Source: Lysinibacillus sphaericus OT4b.31
GTDB lineage: Bacteria; Bacillota; Bacilli; Bacillales_A; Planococcaceae
DNA: 64,000 nt
Assembly: GCF_000392615.1 (NCBI RefSeq)
Contig: NZ_KB933398.1
Span: forward strand, 2,804,702 to 2,868,701
Direction of reading: 5' to 3'
Shown here: piece after piece, positions 1 to 8,055 of the stretch
Layout: every line of letters begins with the position of its first letter
How positions within the stretch are numbered: position 1 is the first letter of the stretch
Program-made: the position numbers and the translations under genes
Notes under the pieces: model-generated
The model's input: only the letters and a program-made list of their open reading frames with translations
The model's database searches: none
What the model was told of the DNA's origin: nothing

Positions 1-146
1 CCATTTTCGACAAATGGATGGAAACGGATTTAGCAAAATCACTAAATTGCCACTGTCCAGCGGTGAAATGCTTAGGTCCAAACGTTCTAGTCAAAAATAT
101 GTATTATAAAGATGCCCCTTTCGTAAGTGGCTCAGCGATAGGATAA
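1..146 (+). CDS. 3' end of an unidentified gene, partial
   Basis: Open from the window edge in frame 3 to a TAA at 144-146, about 47 codons. The tail has a Cys-His-Cys-Pro cluster followed by a Lys-Cys-Leu-Gly-Pro run and a Lys-Asn-Met-Tyr-Tyr motif, which suggests a small metal-binding or redox-type C-terminus. I do not recognise the family. The stop codon lies inside the first bases of the tandem repeat that begins at 141, so that repeat sits directly on the end of the gene and may have supplied its stop codon. Confidence 0.55.
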   Translation, partial: IFDKWMETDLAKSLNCHCPAVKCLGPNVLVKNMYYKDAPFVSGSAIG

Positions 147-440
147 AGTGAAACTTCAAACTGTGGGGGGTTCACAGTTTGATAGTTGAACCAATCGGGC
201 TTTTACGGTCAGTTGATCGCCCACCTCGTATCTTTCACTTGAGGTAGGCGGCTTACTGACCGTTACTGCGGGATAAAGTGAAACTCAATCCGTGGGGAGT
301 TCTTCATCCCCGCGGATTGGTAGTTGAACCAATCGGGCTTTTACGGTCAGTTGATCGCCCACCTCGTATCTTTCACTTGAGGTGGGCAGCTTACTGACCG
401 TTACTGCGGGATAAAGTGAAACTTCAATAATATTGAGTCG
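141..440. repeat. Tandem structured repeat, two full units plus a third partial
   Basis: Units begin at 141, 271 and 409 with the same start (GGATAAAGTGAAACT). Each is followed by a unit-specific inverted repeat: CAAACTGTG/CACAGTTTG at 157-181, CAATCCG..GGGGA/TCCCC..CGGATTG at 286-319, and CAATA/ATATTG near 424-435. Units 1 and 2 then share a near-identical constant part with nested stems: ACGGTCAGT/ACTGACCGT (205-213 with 255-263) outside and GCCCACCTC/GAGGTxGGC (219-227 with 241-249) inside. The loop bases TTTCACTT (233-240) are complementary to AAGTGAAA (146-153) at the unit start. This is read directly; the function is unknown. Confidence 0.85.
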
Positions 441-458
441 TTCAAGATCAAATAGGAT

Positions 459-528
459 AGAAAAAAGGAGCGTTCACTCTTTTTCTATAAAAATAGCTAC
501 CACATGCCGAAGCATTAGGTAGCTATTT
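459..528. terminator. Two adjacent terminator-like hairpins
   Basis: The first hairpin (459-487) pairs TAGAAAAA..GGAG with CTC..TTTTTCTA. The second (491-528) pairs AAATAGCTACC with GGTAGCTATTT, followed by T-rich sequence on the minus strand. The second lies just past the stop of the minus-strand gene at 530 and probably ends it. Confidence 0.65.
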
Positions 529-529
529 T

Positions 530-1522
530 CTATAATAATTCTTTTGCCAGTAGTTTATAGCAATTTAATCGACTTTCCTGTGCATATTGATTGCAATTTA
601 GCATCACTTCATCAAAACCATACTGTTGTTGTTCTGCTACTAAGTATTGGGCAATAGCCTTCGGTGTACCAACAAGATTTGCCTTACGATTATTAGCAAT
701 CGTCATTTTATCCATCTCAGAGAGCGGGTAATCCTTCGCCTCTTCAGGTGACATCGATTGGATAATTTGTCCCTTCATCAACTGGAGACGTGTAATATCT
801 ATTGGCTTTGCCAAATATTCGGCCTCTTCTAATGTATCCGCAACCGTAGTCGCATAGGTAACGATAACTTGTGGCTTTTCCATATAATAAGAAGGTGTAA
901 AGGTTGACTTATACGTATCAAAAATATCTTTTGACATATTACCGGTGAAAAATTGAGCAAATGAATAACCAACACCTAGTTGTCCAGCCTGCATGGCACT
1001 TTGGCCACTTGAGCCAAGTAACCATGCCTCGGGTAACTGAATATTTGTCGGAGACGCAATCACCTGATCATATACATACTCACCTGATTTTTGCTCGTTC
1101 ATGAGCATCAAAATAACATCAAGTTTGTCGTACTGCTCTGTCATACGTTGTCTACGTCCTTCTGCAAGCGCATAAATGGATGGATGGTCACCACCAGGAG
1201 CACGTCCTACACCAAAGTCAATACGATTAGGTGCTAGCGCGCTTAATGTTTTAAATACTTCGGCCAGCTTATACGGCGAATAATGCATCATCATGACGCC
1301 ACCTGTACCGATGCGCAGACGTTTTGTTTTTGCAGCTAAAAACGCAGCTGTAATTTCTGGCGCCGAACTCGCAAGGGATTCACTATTATGATGCTCCGCT
1401 AGCCACATACGATGGAAACCAAGCTCTTCACCTAACAGTGCTAACTGCTCTGTTCGCTTGAAGGCGTCCTCAGCAGTATGTCCTTTAGGTACAGGAATTT
1501 GATCTAAAATACTTAATATCAT
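530..1522 (-). CDS. Luciferase-like flavin-dependent monooxygenase (LLM class)
   Basis: 330 residues, the usual size for single-domain LLM oxidoreductases. The N-terminus has the Ile-Leu-Asp-Gln and Trp-Leu-Ala-Glu-His-His signatures of the bacterial luciferase fold (about residues 5-45), then a Arg-Ile-Gly-Thr-Gly-Gly-Val strand and a Val-Gly-Arg-Ala-Pro-Gly-Gly turn typical of the MsnO8-type subgroup. The family uses reduced FMN or F420; a FMN-using cytosolic monooxygenase is expected here, substrate unknown. A GGGTG-type ribosome site precedes the ATG. Single gene, terminated at about 491-528. Confidence 0.85.
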   Translation of the reverse strand: MILSILDQIPVPKGHTAEDAFKRTEQLALLGEELGFHRMWLAEHHNSESLASSAPEITAAFLAAKTKRLRIGTGGVMMMHYSPYKLAEVFKTLSALAPNRIDFGVGRAPGGDHPSIYALAEGRRQRMTEQYDKLDVILMLMNEQKSGEYVYDQVIASPTNIQLPEAWLLGSSGQSAMQAGQLGVGYSFAQFFTGNMSKDIFDTYKSTFTPSYYMEKPQVIVTYATTVADTLEEAEYLAKPIDITRLQLMKGQIIQSMSPEEAKDYPLSEMDKMTIANNRKANLVGTPKAIAQYLVAEQQQYGFDEVMLNCNQYAQESRLNCYKLLAKELL

Positions 1523-1597
1523 CGAAAAACACCCTTTCTGTATGTAGCTCTCCTTTCTACTGTAATATAGGAACCTCTTTTTCCAAAGTAAAAGGCA

Positions 1598-2029
1598 CTA
1601 GTGATAGGCAAGTTGCTTCATCTGCCATGTTTCATAAACCGTCACTACTAGTGTCCATCTTTGTTCTAAATCTAACACGGAGTCGTTAAACTTCATGGCA
1701 AAGAGGGTAAATTCTGTAGCCTCTTCATTCACTACAAACTGTAAAACGGCATGGCCCACTTCCCCTGAATGTGAAGTTTCCCCCGATAATTCCACAACAT
1801 GTTGACCTGTTTTTGCCTCGTAATATCGCCAATAAGGCTCTATAAACGCGTAGTTAAAAGCATCTCGGACAGTTACATCCGTGTAATTAGCTAAGTAACC
1901 TTGCTTTACTGCATCAATATATACATTATCCGTTACATCTTTTTTGGTGTTATAAACATATCCAACAAGTACACCCATGAACACAACACAAACAAAAACC
2001 CTAAAATGATTTCCTAAACTCAATGTCAT
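1598..2029 (-). CDS. Small membrane-anchored protein of unknown function
   Basis: 143 residues from the ATG at 2029, preferred over the ATG 24 bases upstream because AAAGGGG lies just before it. Residues 8-25 are a hydrophobic segment without a lipobox, so an N-terminal anchor or signal is likely. The outside part contains a Thr-Val-x-x-Ala-Phe-x-x-x-Phe-x-x-Pro-x-Trp-x-Tyr-x-Glu pattern followed by Val-Val-Glu-Leu-x-Gly. From memory this resembles a small domain found in many uncharacterised secreted proteins and lipoproteins of Firmicutes. No function can be assigned. Confidence 0.6.
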   Translation of the reverse strand: MTLSLGNHFRVFVCVVFMGVLVGYVYNTKKDVTDNVYIDAVKQGYLANYTDVTVRDAFNYAFIEPYWRYYEAKTGQHVVELSGETSHSGEVGHAVLQFVVNEEATEFTLFAMKFNDSVLDLEQRWTLVVTVYETWQMKQLAYH

Positions 2030-2182
2030 CACGTCCCCTTTACGCAAAAACACTATTTCCTTTATGATACATTAAAATAATTACTTAAAATAGAATATTA
2101 TTGTTTTTTGCAGAATTTTTCATATTTCTTCAAAAATCGACACATACTATTTATGAGAAAAAAATCTATGATGTTCTAGTAG

Positions 2183-3037
2183 TTGAAAGTGAAAAATCTT
2201 ACAGACTATTTACAGTCACTCTTAGTTCCGATAGTATCAGATTATTCTAATAGAAAAGAGTTGACTGTTGTGCCTTTTGATTTAGATTTAAATGTCTTAT
2301 TGATTCTTATTCTTTTTGGTTTTTTAGCGGCTTTCATCGATTCTGTTGTCGGCGGTGGTGGACTGATTTCTTTACCAGCCCTTATGTTCGTCGGATTACC
2401 ACCATCAGCAGCTGTGGCAACAAATAAACTAGCAGGTACGATGGGCTCCCTAACAAGTACGATTACGTTTTATCGTTCTGGTAAATTAGATATTAAATCT
2501 GTTTATAAGCTGTTCCCATTTGTCTTTTTCGGCTCGATGATTGGAGCGTGGATTGTCCATTTAATAGACCCTAGTGTCTTAAAGCCATTAATGCTTGTGA
2601 TGTTAGCAGCTGTAGCCGTCTATACGATTTTCAAAAAAGACTGGGGCAGCATTTCCACTTATAAAAAACTAACACCAAAGCGCTATGCGTTTTTCATCGT
2701 TATCATTACATTAATTGGCTTTTATGATGGCTTTTTAGGTCCTGGTACGGGTTCATTTTTTCTATTTGCCTTTTTAATCGTCGGTTTTGACTTTTTAAAA
2801 TCTGCTGGCAATGCTAAATTTCTAAATTTCGGGAGCAATGTTGCCGCACTTCTTATGTTTATGTACCTAGGTCAGATACATTATGCTTATGGTTTATCAA
2901 TGGGCCTCGCACAAATTGCTGGTGCGATTGTTGGCTCTAAATTTGCTATTAAACGTGGTAGTGGTTACGTACGTAAACTCTTTATTGTCGTAACAATTCT
3001 ATTACTACTGAAAAATACATATGACTATTTTTCGTGA
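2183..3037 (+). CDS. TSUP-family permease (TauE/SafE, YfcA-like)
   Basis: Up to 284 residues with about eight hydrophobic segments. The family signature is clear: Phe-Ile-Asp-Ser-Val-Val-Gly-Gly-Gly-Gly-Leu-Ile-Ser-Leu-Pro in the first membrane region, Ala-Thr-Asn-Lys-Leu in the first repeat, and the matching Gly-Phe-x-Asp-Gly-Phe-x-Gly-Pro-Gly-Thr-Gly in the second. Members export or import sulfite, sulfonates and other organic anions; the substrate is not predictable here. The longest start is a TTG at 2183 without a good ribosome site; TTG 2261 or GTG 2270 would give about 255 residues, nearer the family norm. A terminator follows at 3076-3103. Confidence 0.85.
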   Translation: MKVKNLTDYLQSLLVPIVSDYSNRKELTVVPFDLDLNVLLILILFGFLAAFIDSVVGGGGLISLPALMFVGLPPSAAVATNKLAGTMGSLTSTITFYRSGKLDIKSVYKLFPFVFFGSMIGAWIVHLIDPSVLKPLMLVMLAAVAVYTIFKKDWGSISTYKKLTPKRYAFFIVIITLIGFYDGFLGPGTGSFFLFAFLIVGFDFLKSAGNAKFLNFGSNVAALLMFMYLGQIHYAYGLSMGLAQIAGAIVGSKFAIKRGSGYVRKLFIVVTILLLLKNTYDYFS

Positions 3038-3075
3038 TCTATCAAATACAGGACGTAATTGAAAAAAGATACAAT

Positions 3076-3103
3076 CTTACCTCGCTACGGGGTAAGTTTT
3101 TTT
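3076..3103 (+). terminator. Rho-independent terminator after the TSUP permease
   Basis: CTTACCTCG pairs with CGGGGTAAG across a short loop and is followed by seven T residues. Confidence 0.85.
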
Positions 3104-3291
3104 CATTCCATCAACTTTTTCTCCCCTTTCACACGTCTAGTAGTTGTATACAATGAAATGATAAATACGCCAAAGTTTAATTGCGTCCAGATTTTCACCA
3201 GAGCTTGCTCTGAAAAATCTGTGACAAATCTGCCGTAAGCATGAACTTGTTTCAGATGGCGCATTACTACCACTGAATCAAAAGCTTATAG
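3103..3291 (-). pseudogene. Orphan C-terminal protein fragment, possibly transposase
   Basis: A minus-strand reading frame of about 60 codons ends at TGA 3103-3105 and opens just after an in-frame stop near 3290, with no ribosome site. It encodes a basic, protein-like tail containing Lys-Ile-Trp-Thr-Gln-Leu-Asn-Phe-Gly-Val-Phe, a pattern that recalls the C-terminus of DDE transposases. The match is from memory only. It most likely represents a gene remnant between the TSUP permease and sigV. The part of the gap from about 3291 to 3361 holds the sigV 5' region. Confidence 0.35.
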
Positions 3292-3361
3292 TATTCATTT
3301 CAACACTCTATAAAGAGTGGAAAATTCAGCTGAATTAAGTTATAAAGGAGCTTCTTTAAAC

Positions 3362-3880
3362 ATGAAAACAAGAAATGCATTTCAACATGAAGAGGTGTTT
3401 GTCCAGTTTATTCGTGAACAGAAAGATCGTTTTTATTTGCTCGCGTATAGCTACACAAAGAATGAACAGGATGCCCTCGATGTTGTACAAGACAGTATTC
3501 AAAAAGCTATGCTTTCTCTCGACCGACTAGAAAATGTGGATTACATGAAAAGCTGGTTTTACAAAATTGTCGTTCGTACAGCAATTGATTTTTTACGCAA
3601 GCATAAACGCTTACAGGTGACGGATGATGACACAATGCAATATTTAACGCCCCCTCAAGAGGATGTCTACGAAAACGTTGACTTGGAGCATGCGTTAGAA
3701 GAGTTGCCTCAGATGTTTCGTGAAGTTGTCATTTTGCACTATTTTGAGGATTTAAAGCTCGCAGATGTTGCCAACATACTCGACATTAAGTTAAGTACAG
3801 CCAAATCGCGACTTTATAAAGCGTTAAAACTACTAAAAATACAATTGCAAGATGTGAAGGGAGAAACATCACATGGATAA
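3362..3880 (+). CDS. sigV: ECF sigma factor, SigV-like
   Basis: 172 residues from the ATG at 3362, which has AAAGGAG 11 bases upstream; a longer GTG start at 3317 lacks this support. Region 2 (Phe-Tyr-Leu-Leu-Ala-Tyr-Ser-Tyr, then Asp-Ala-Leu-Asp-Val-Val-Gln-Asp) and region 4 (Leu-Ala-Asp-Val-Ala-Asn-Ile-Leu, then Ser-Thr-Ala-Lys-Ser-Arg-Leu) are both complete. The stop overlaps the start of the next gene, a RsiV-type anti-sigma factor, which is why SigV is the best assignment. In Bacillus subtilis and Enterococcus this pair responds to lysozyme. The usual oatA target gene is not adjacent here. Confidence 0.8.
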   Translation: MKTRNAFQHEEVFVQFIREQKDRFYLLAYSYTKNEQDALDVVQDSIQKAMLSLDRLENVDYMKSWFYKIVVRTAIDFLRKHKRLQVTDDDTMQYLTPPQEDVYENVDLEHALEELPQMFREVVILHYFEDLKLADVANILDIKLSTAKSRLYKALKLLKIQLQDVKGETSHG

Positions 3881-4760
3881 AAAATTAGAAGAGTTAGAAA
3901 AACAATATAATGAAGTACCTATACCAAAGGAGCTAGATTTCATCGTGGAGAATGCATTAAAACAAGGGAAAAAAAAGAAAAAGAATCGCACACCAAAATG
4001 GTTACTTGGCTCTGCTGCTGCCGCTATGCTTTTTACAGCTGGTTTAAATGTCAGTCCTGCAATGGCACGTACCCTTTCTGACATTCCTGTTGTCGGAAGT
4101 GTTGTAAAGGTTTTAACATGGACAGAATATGAGGTAGCAGAAGACACATACGATGCCAACATTAAAGTACCTTCCATAGAAAATTTAGAAAATAAAGATC
4201 TTGCCAATACATTAAATGAAAAATACCGTTCAGAAGGTAAAGCCCTTTATAATGACTTTAAAGCAGAGGTTGGCGATTTAAAGGCAAATGGAGGCGGTCA
4301 TTTAGGTGTTGATAGCGGCTATGAAATTAAAACGGATACCGAGCAGATTTTATCGATTGGTCGATATACTGTGAATACTGTCGGTTCATCTTCAACCGTT
4401 ATGCATTACGACACAATTGATAAAGAAAATGAAATTTTAATCACGTTACCAATGCTCTTTAAAGATGATAGTTATATGCAGGTGATTAGTGAAAATATCA
4501 AAGAGCAAATGCGTGCAGAAAGCGCAAGTGATGAAGATAAAGTGTACTGGGTCAAAGGTGCTGGTATAGCTGATGAGGAACTTTTTGACGAATTTACGAG
4601 CATAAAAACACAACAGGAATTTTACATTAACGATAAGGGCAAACTCGTGATTTCCTTCGATAAATATGAAGTGGCTCCGGGATATATGGGCGTTGTAGAG
4701 TTTGAAATACCTACAGATGTCCTCCAAAAAGAACTTGTAAGCAATAAATATATACATTAG
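3873..4760 (+). CDS. rsiV: Anti-sigma factor, RsiV-like, with lysozyme-sensing ectodomain
   Basis: 295 residues against about 285 for B. subtilis RsiV. A short cytosolic N-terminus (1-40) is followed by a Lys-rich stop, a membrane segment (about 47-63), and an Ala-x-Ala sequence just outside (Pro-Ala-Met-Ala) that could be the signal peptidase site used in RsiV degradation. The outer region fits the DUF4163/DUF3298 arrangement that binds lysozyme in the family. The ATG overlaps the sigV stop, so the two are translationally coupled. Role: holds SigV inactive until the ectodomain is cleaved. Confidence 0.8.
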   Translation: MDKKLEELEKQYNEVPIPKELDFIVENALKQGKKKKKNRTPKWLLGSAAAAMLFTAGLNVSPAMARTLSDIPVVGSVVKVLTWTEYEVAEDTYDANIKVPSIENLENKDLANTLNEKYRSEGKALYNDFKAEVGDLKANGGGHLGVDSGYEIKTDTEQILSIGRYTVNTVGSSSTVMHYDTIDKENEILITLPMLFKDDSYMQVISENIKEQMRAESASDEDKVYWVKGAGIADEELFDEFTSIKTQQEFYINDKGKLVISFDKYEVAPGYMGVVEFEIPTDVLQKELVSNKYIH

Positions 4761-4784
4761 TAACAAGCACTAATAATATCAATA

Positions 4785-4896
4785 CTTGATTGGAGCGCAG
4801 GCAGCGACTTCTGCGGGAATAGCATGAGCTGAAGTCATGCTCGCGAAAAGCGTCCGCCGCAGCAGCGGAAATCAACAGCTTCATATAGATACTTCT
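4785..4896. repeat. GC-rich intergenic repeat, copy A
   Basis: Begins CTTGATTGGAG and continues with a GC-rich body (GCAGGCAGCGACTTCTGCGG, later GCGTCCGCCGC) to AATCAAC and ATAGATACTTC. The same framework occurs at 14105-14220, 36405-36545 (inverted) and 41096-41228 in this window. It resembles a widespread Bacillaceae intergenic repeat known to me from memory. It fills most of the gap between rsiV and the germination operon. Confidence 0.75.
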
Positions 4897-4919
4897 ATAC
4901 TTTGAGTTTATCTACAGTC

Positions 4920-4959
4920 TGAGGCACTATCTCAATTAATATGAGATAGTGCCTTTTTC
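4920..4959 (+). terminator. Strong hairpin terminator
   Basis: AGGCACTATCTCA pairs with TGAGATAGTGCC around a seven-base loop and is followed by five T residues. It probably ends the sigV-rsiV transcript beyond the repeat. Confidence 0.8.
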
Positions 4960-5026
4960 ATTACTTATAATCCTTCAACTTTTTGTCAAGGCTATATGGT
5001 ATCAATATAGGTTAGAGGGTTTTCAT

Positions 5027-6151
5027 ATGAAAAACGTAGGAACTATTAGTATATTACATGTTATCTTCCTATCAATGACAGTTATTGGCTTAAAAAATCA
5101 CGTTACGATTCTCCCCCCACTGTTAGATGTTGCTGGTAGGGATGGTTGGCTATCTGTGATTATTGCGGCTATCATTATATTCTTTTGGCTATTCTTATTA
5201 GTTTATATTCAAAATAAGACAAAGCAAGAACCTTTAAAAGATTGGTTAGAGCAAAAAATTGGGAAAGTTAGCTCTAGGATTATTATTTATATTATAGTGG
5301 GTTATTTAGTCATTATTACTGCCTTCACAATGGTTGAAACACTGCAATGGGTAAATACCACCTTTTTACCACAAACACCAGTTATTCTCTTGTTATTTAT
5401 CTATACAATTCTCTGTATACTACTGGTTACCACAAACCTACAAACAATTGTTATTTTAAATGTTTTTGTATTATTTGGAGTTGTAGTCTTTGGATTTTTT
5501 GTGGCCTTTACAAATATGCAGGTAAAAGATTATTCATTATTGCGACCATTTTTCGAGCATGGCTTCAAACCTATTGTTAATGGCTTCATCTACCCTGCAT
5601 CTGGATTTGTGGAACTGCTGATGCTTTTGTTTCTTCAGCATCAAATTAAAACTCGTATTCGTTGGTATCATTTTTCCATCATGCTTTTTATTTTGATGGG
5701 GCTGACAATCGGACCACTGATAGGAGCAATTACAGAATTCGGACCAAGTGAAGCAGCCAAGCAACGCTATCCAGCCTATGAAGAATGGGGACTTGTAACA
5801 ATCGGACGCTATATCGAGCATCTAGATTTTTTCTCTATCTATCAATGGCTTACAGGCACATTTATACGCGTCGGCTTCATTTTATATATTGTTACCGATT
5901 TGTTAAATATGACTGGAGATCCTAAACGCATATGGAAATTTCTCGCTCCTCCCTTCTTCTTCCTGTGTTTACCGCTAATGATGTTGAATGAAAACATATT
6001 TTTAAAGGTTAAAGGGAATTATATATTGACATCTACTTTTATTTTCTTTTTACTTTTATCAATTTTTTTCGTCATTGTAGCATTCATATCAGATAAGTCA
6101 TCTAAAAAGGTTAATCCGGATAAACAAGAAATGGAAAGCGGTGAATCATAA
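5027..6151 (+). CDS. Spore germination receptor B subunit (GerAB/GerKB family permease)
   Basis: 374 residues, the normal length, with about ten hydrophobic helices of the amino acid-polyamine-organocation fold. The ATG at 5027 follows a GAGGG ribosome site; the upstream extension lacks one. B subunits bind the germinant in the inner spore membrane. The stop overlaps the next start (TAATG), giving a gerB-gerA order rather than the more common A-B-C order. The receptor set to which it belongs has a broken C subunit, so its role in germination is uncertain. Confidence 0.88.
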   Translation: MKNVGTISILHVIFLSMTVIGLKNHVTILPPLLDVAGRDGWLSVIIAAIIIFFWLFLLVYIQNKTKQEPLKDWLEQKIGKVSSRIIIYIIVGYLVIITAFTMVETLQWVNTTFLPQTPVILLLFIYTILCILLVTTNLQTIVILNVFVLFGVVVFGFFVAFTNMQVKDYSLLRPFFEHGFKPIVNGFIYPASGFVELLMLLFLQHQIKTRIRWYHFSIMLFILMGLTIGPLIGAITEFGPSEAAKQRYPAYEEWGLVTIGRYIEHLDFFSIYQWLTGTFIRVGFILYIVTDLLNMTGDPKRIWKFLAPPFFFLCLPLMMLNENIFLKVKGNYILTSTFIFFLLLSIFFVIVAFISDKSSKKVNPDKQEMESGES

Positions 6152-7611
6152 TGCCCCAGTTAGAAAAGGCCATAGATTTATACACCTTGAAACAATTATT
6201 CCAAAAATCCGCCGATATTGAATTTCAAGAATATACATTTCACCAACATAAAGTGCAGTTCATTACGTGTCAAGCAATGATTGATCAGCAATTACTCAAT
6301 GATGTGATTATTCAACGTGTTCAACACTTTTTTGACAATTTAGCTGATACATCCATTGCAGAAAACATATTTTCTCAATTACACATTCCGCACTTCAAAC
6401 AAGTAACTGACAAAGCAGAGGCCATTACTCTTGTATACACCGGAAATCTACTGCTGTATTTTGAAGACGAGGGACTTTTATACGCAAGTAATATCGCCAA
6501 AAAACCAAATCGAAATCCCGAAGAGACAAGGTTAGAAGTACTTATTAAAGGGCCGAGGGATAACTTTATTGAAGACATCTCCGTTAATATCGCTCTATTA
6601 CGGAAACGGCTCCCTACTAATTCTTTATGTGTCGAAAAAATGGATTTGGGAGAACGTTCGAAGACAACAGTGGCTATTCTTTATTTTGATGATATTGTTG
6701 ATTTTGAAATTTTACATGGCATCAAAAGGCAATTAGCTGCCGTAGACACAGATATTGTATTTAGTGGAGATTTATTGATGGAACGGATTAATAAAGACTC
6801 AAAATTATTCCCCAAATTCGATTATACTGGTAGACCCGATTATGCAATTCAGGCTCTTGTCAGAGGACGTTTCTTAATATTCGTAGACGGTGTAGCCTAT
6901 GTCATGATTACACCTGTTAATTTATTTTTACTTTTAAAATCCGCTGAAGATAATGAGTATCCCGTTATTTTCAGCTCACTTGAACGGTTATTACGAATCG
7001 TTGGTATTTTAATTGGTTTGCTTTTACCGGCATTTTGGCTTGCTTTAACGACTTTCCACCAAAATCAGTTACCATTGCAGCTATTAGCAACTATCGTACA
7101 AGCAAAAACAGGCCTGCCCCTCCCTTCGTCTCTTGAAATGCTACTGATGCTACTGATGTTTGAACTGTTTCGCGAAGCAGGCTTACGACTCCCCTCTGTT
7201 ATTGGTGGTACGATAAGCGTCGTTGGTGGGTTAATTATTGGTGATGCAGCTATACGAGCAGGTGTTACGAGCCCGGAAATGGTTGTTATTATTGCTGTAT
7301 CCACTATTGCATCATTTACACTTGTCAATCAATCACTTGTAACTACAATTAGTATACTACGGGTCGTTTTTATTCTTTTAAGTGCCTTTTTAGGCCTATT
7401 TGGATTTTTCATTTCTCTTTATTTTACACTTCTTTATTTATGTAACATCCGAATATTCGGTTTCCCTTACATGAATCTTGCTGGTGATTTGGATTGGGCA
7501 ACCATCAAAAAATCCATTTTTAGAGTATCTCCAAAAGGCTATGCAGAGCGACCTGAGGGACTTGCCCCTCAAGATAACACTCGTACTTCTAAAGGCGAGG
7601 ATAAAAAATGA
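6151..7611 (+). CDS. Spore germination receptor A subunit (GerAA family)
   Basis: 486 residues with the family layout: a large cytosolic N-terminal domain (about 1-270, with Asp-Phe-Glu-Ile-Leu-His-Gly and Gly-Arg-Phe-Leu-Ile-Phe-Val-Asp-Gly signatures) and a membrane domain with Arg-Leu-Pro-Ser-Val-Ile-Gly-Gly-Thr-Ile-Ser and Ser-Pro-Glu-Met-Val. The A subunit forms the oligomeric ion-release channel of GerA receptors in the spore inner membrane. It overlaps gerB by one base and the start of the gerC remnant by four bases. Confidence 0.9.
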   Translation: MPQLEKAIDLYTLKQLFQKSADIEFQEYTFHQHKVQFITCQAMIDQQLLNDVIIQRVQHFFDNLADTSIAENIFSQLHIPHFKQVTDKAEAITLVYTGNLLLYFEDEGLLYASNIAKKPNRNPEETRLEVLIKGPRDNFIEDISVNIALLRKRLPTNSLCVEKMDLGERSKTTVAILYFDDIVDFEILHGIKRQLAAVDTDIVFSGDLLMERINKDSKLFPKFDYTGRPDYAIQALVRGRFLIFVDGVAYVMITPVNLFLLLKSAEDNEYPVIFSSLERLLRIVGILIGLLLPAFWLALTTFHQNQLPLQLLATIVQAKTGLPLPSSLEMLLMLLMFELFREAGLRLPSVIGGTISVVGGLIIGDAAIRAGVTSPEMVVIIAVSTIASFTLVNQSLVTTISILRVVFILLSAFLGLFGFFISLYFTLLYLCNIRIFGFPYMNLAGDLDWATIKKSIFRVSPKGYAERPEGLAPQDNTRTSKGEDKK

Positions 7612-7939
7612 CAAAAAAAATCATCTTGCTTCTATTTCTTGTCGTTACATTACTTTCTGGCTGTTGGGATGTAGCCGAGCCACAAAGAATGTACTATGTT
7701 CATGGAGTCGGTATAGATTTCAAGGATGATGAATATGAAATATTTATGCAAATTATTGACTTTACAAAAATAGCTATATCTGAGCAACCGAATCCACAAG
7801 CAACATAGGCTGAAATTGGACGTGCCAAGGGTAAAACGATGGAGAGGCATTTTTTAAATTATTTCGTTCAATCGATCAAAAAGTTTTTTGGGGACATATG
7901 ACTTACCTTATTCTGTCTGAGGACATTTGCTGAGACGAT
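7608..7939 (+). pseudogene. Germination receptor C subunit lipoprotein, truncated and frameshifted
   Basis: The first 66 codons look normal for GerAC: a signal peptide with lipobox Leu-Ser-Gly-Cys, then Trp-Asp-Val-Ala-Glu and a Val-His-Gly-Val-Gly-Ile-Asp-Phe stretch. A TAG at 7806-7808 interrupts it. Downstream the same frame resumes as Ala-Glu-Ile-Gly-Arg-Ala-Lys-Gly-Lys-Thr-Met-Glu, then one base is missing near 7845 and the reading continues as Lys-Leu-Phe-Arg-Ser-Ile-Asp-Gln-Lys-Val-Phe-Trp-Gly-His-Met, ending at TGA near 7937. Intact GerC proteins are about 370-400 residues, so two thirds is gone. Confidence 0.88.
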
Positions 7940-7957
7940 ATATGAATAGTCGCATAT

Positions 7958-7997
7958 AAAGAAACAAGGGGCCCTCTAGCAAGCCCCTTGTTTCTAT
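7958..7997. terminator. Terminator between the germination operon and the ABC transporter
   Basis: GAAACAAGGGGC pairs with GCCCCTTGTTTC with a small bulge. It can serve both converging transcripts. Confidence 0.75.
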
Positions 7998-8055
7998 TAA
8001 TTGTTTTTTCCCCTACTTGCTATCCAAAAAATGAAAATGTAGGGCTATCGAGGAG

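Noticed and set aside
141..440. CRISPR array at the tandem repeat
   Set aside because: Units are about 130-138 bases and the variable parts are palindromes, not spacers; no cas genes are present.
3869..4207. Minus-strand open frame across rsiV
   Set aside because: It lies antisense to a clear RsiV gene and its sequence is the complement of the coding frame; no ribosome site.
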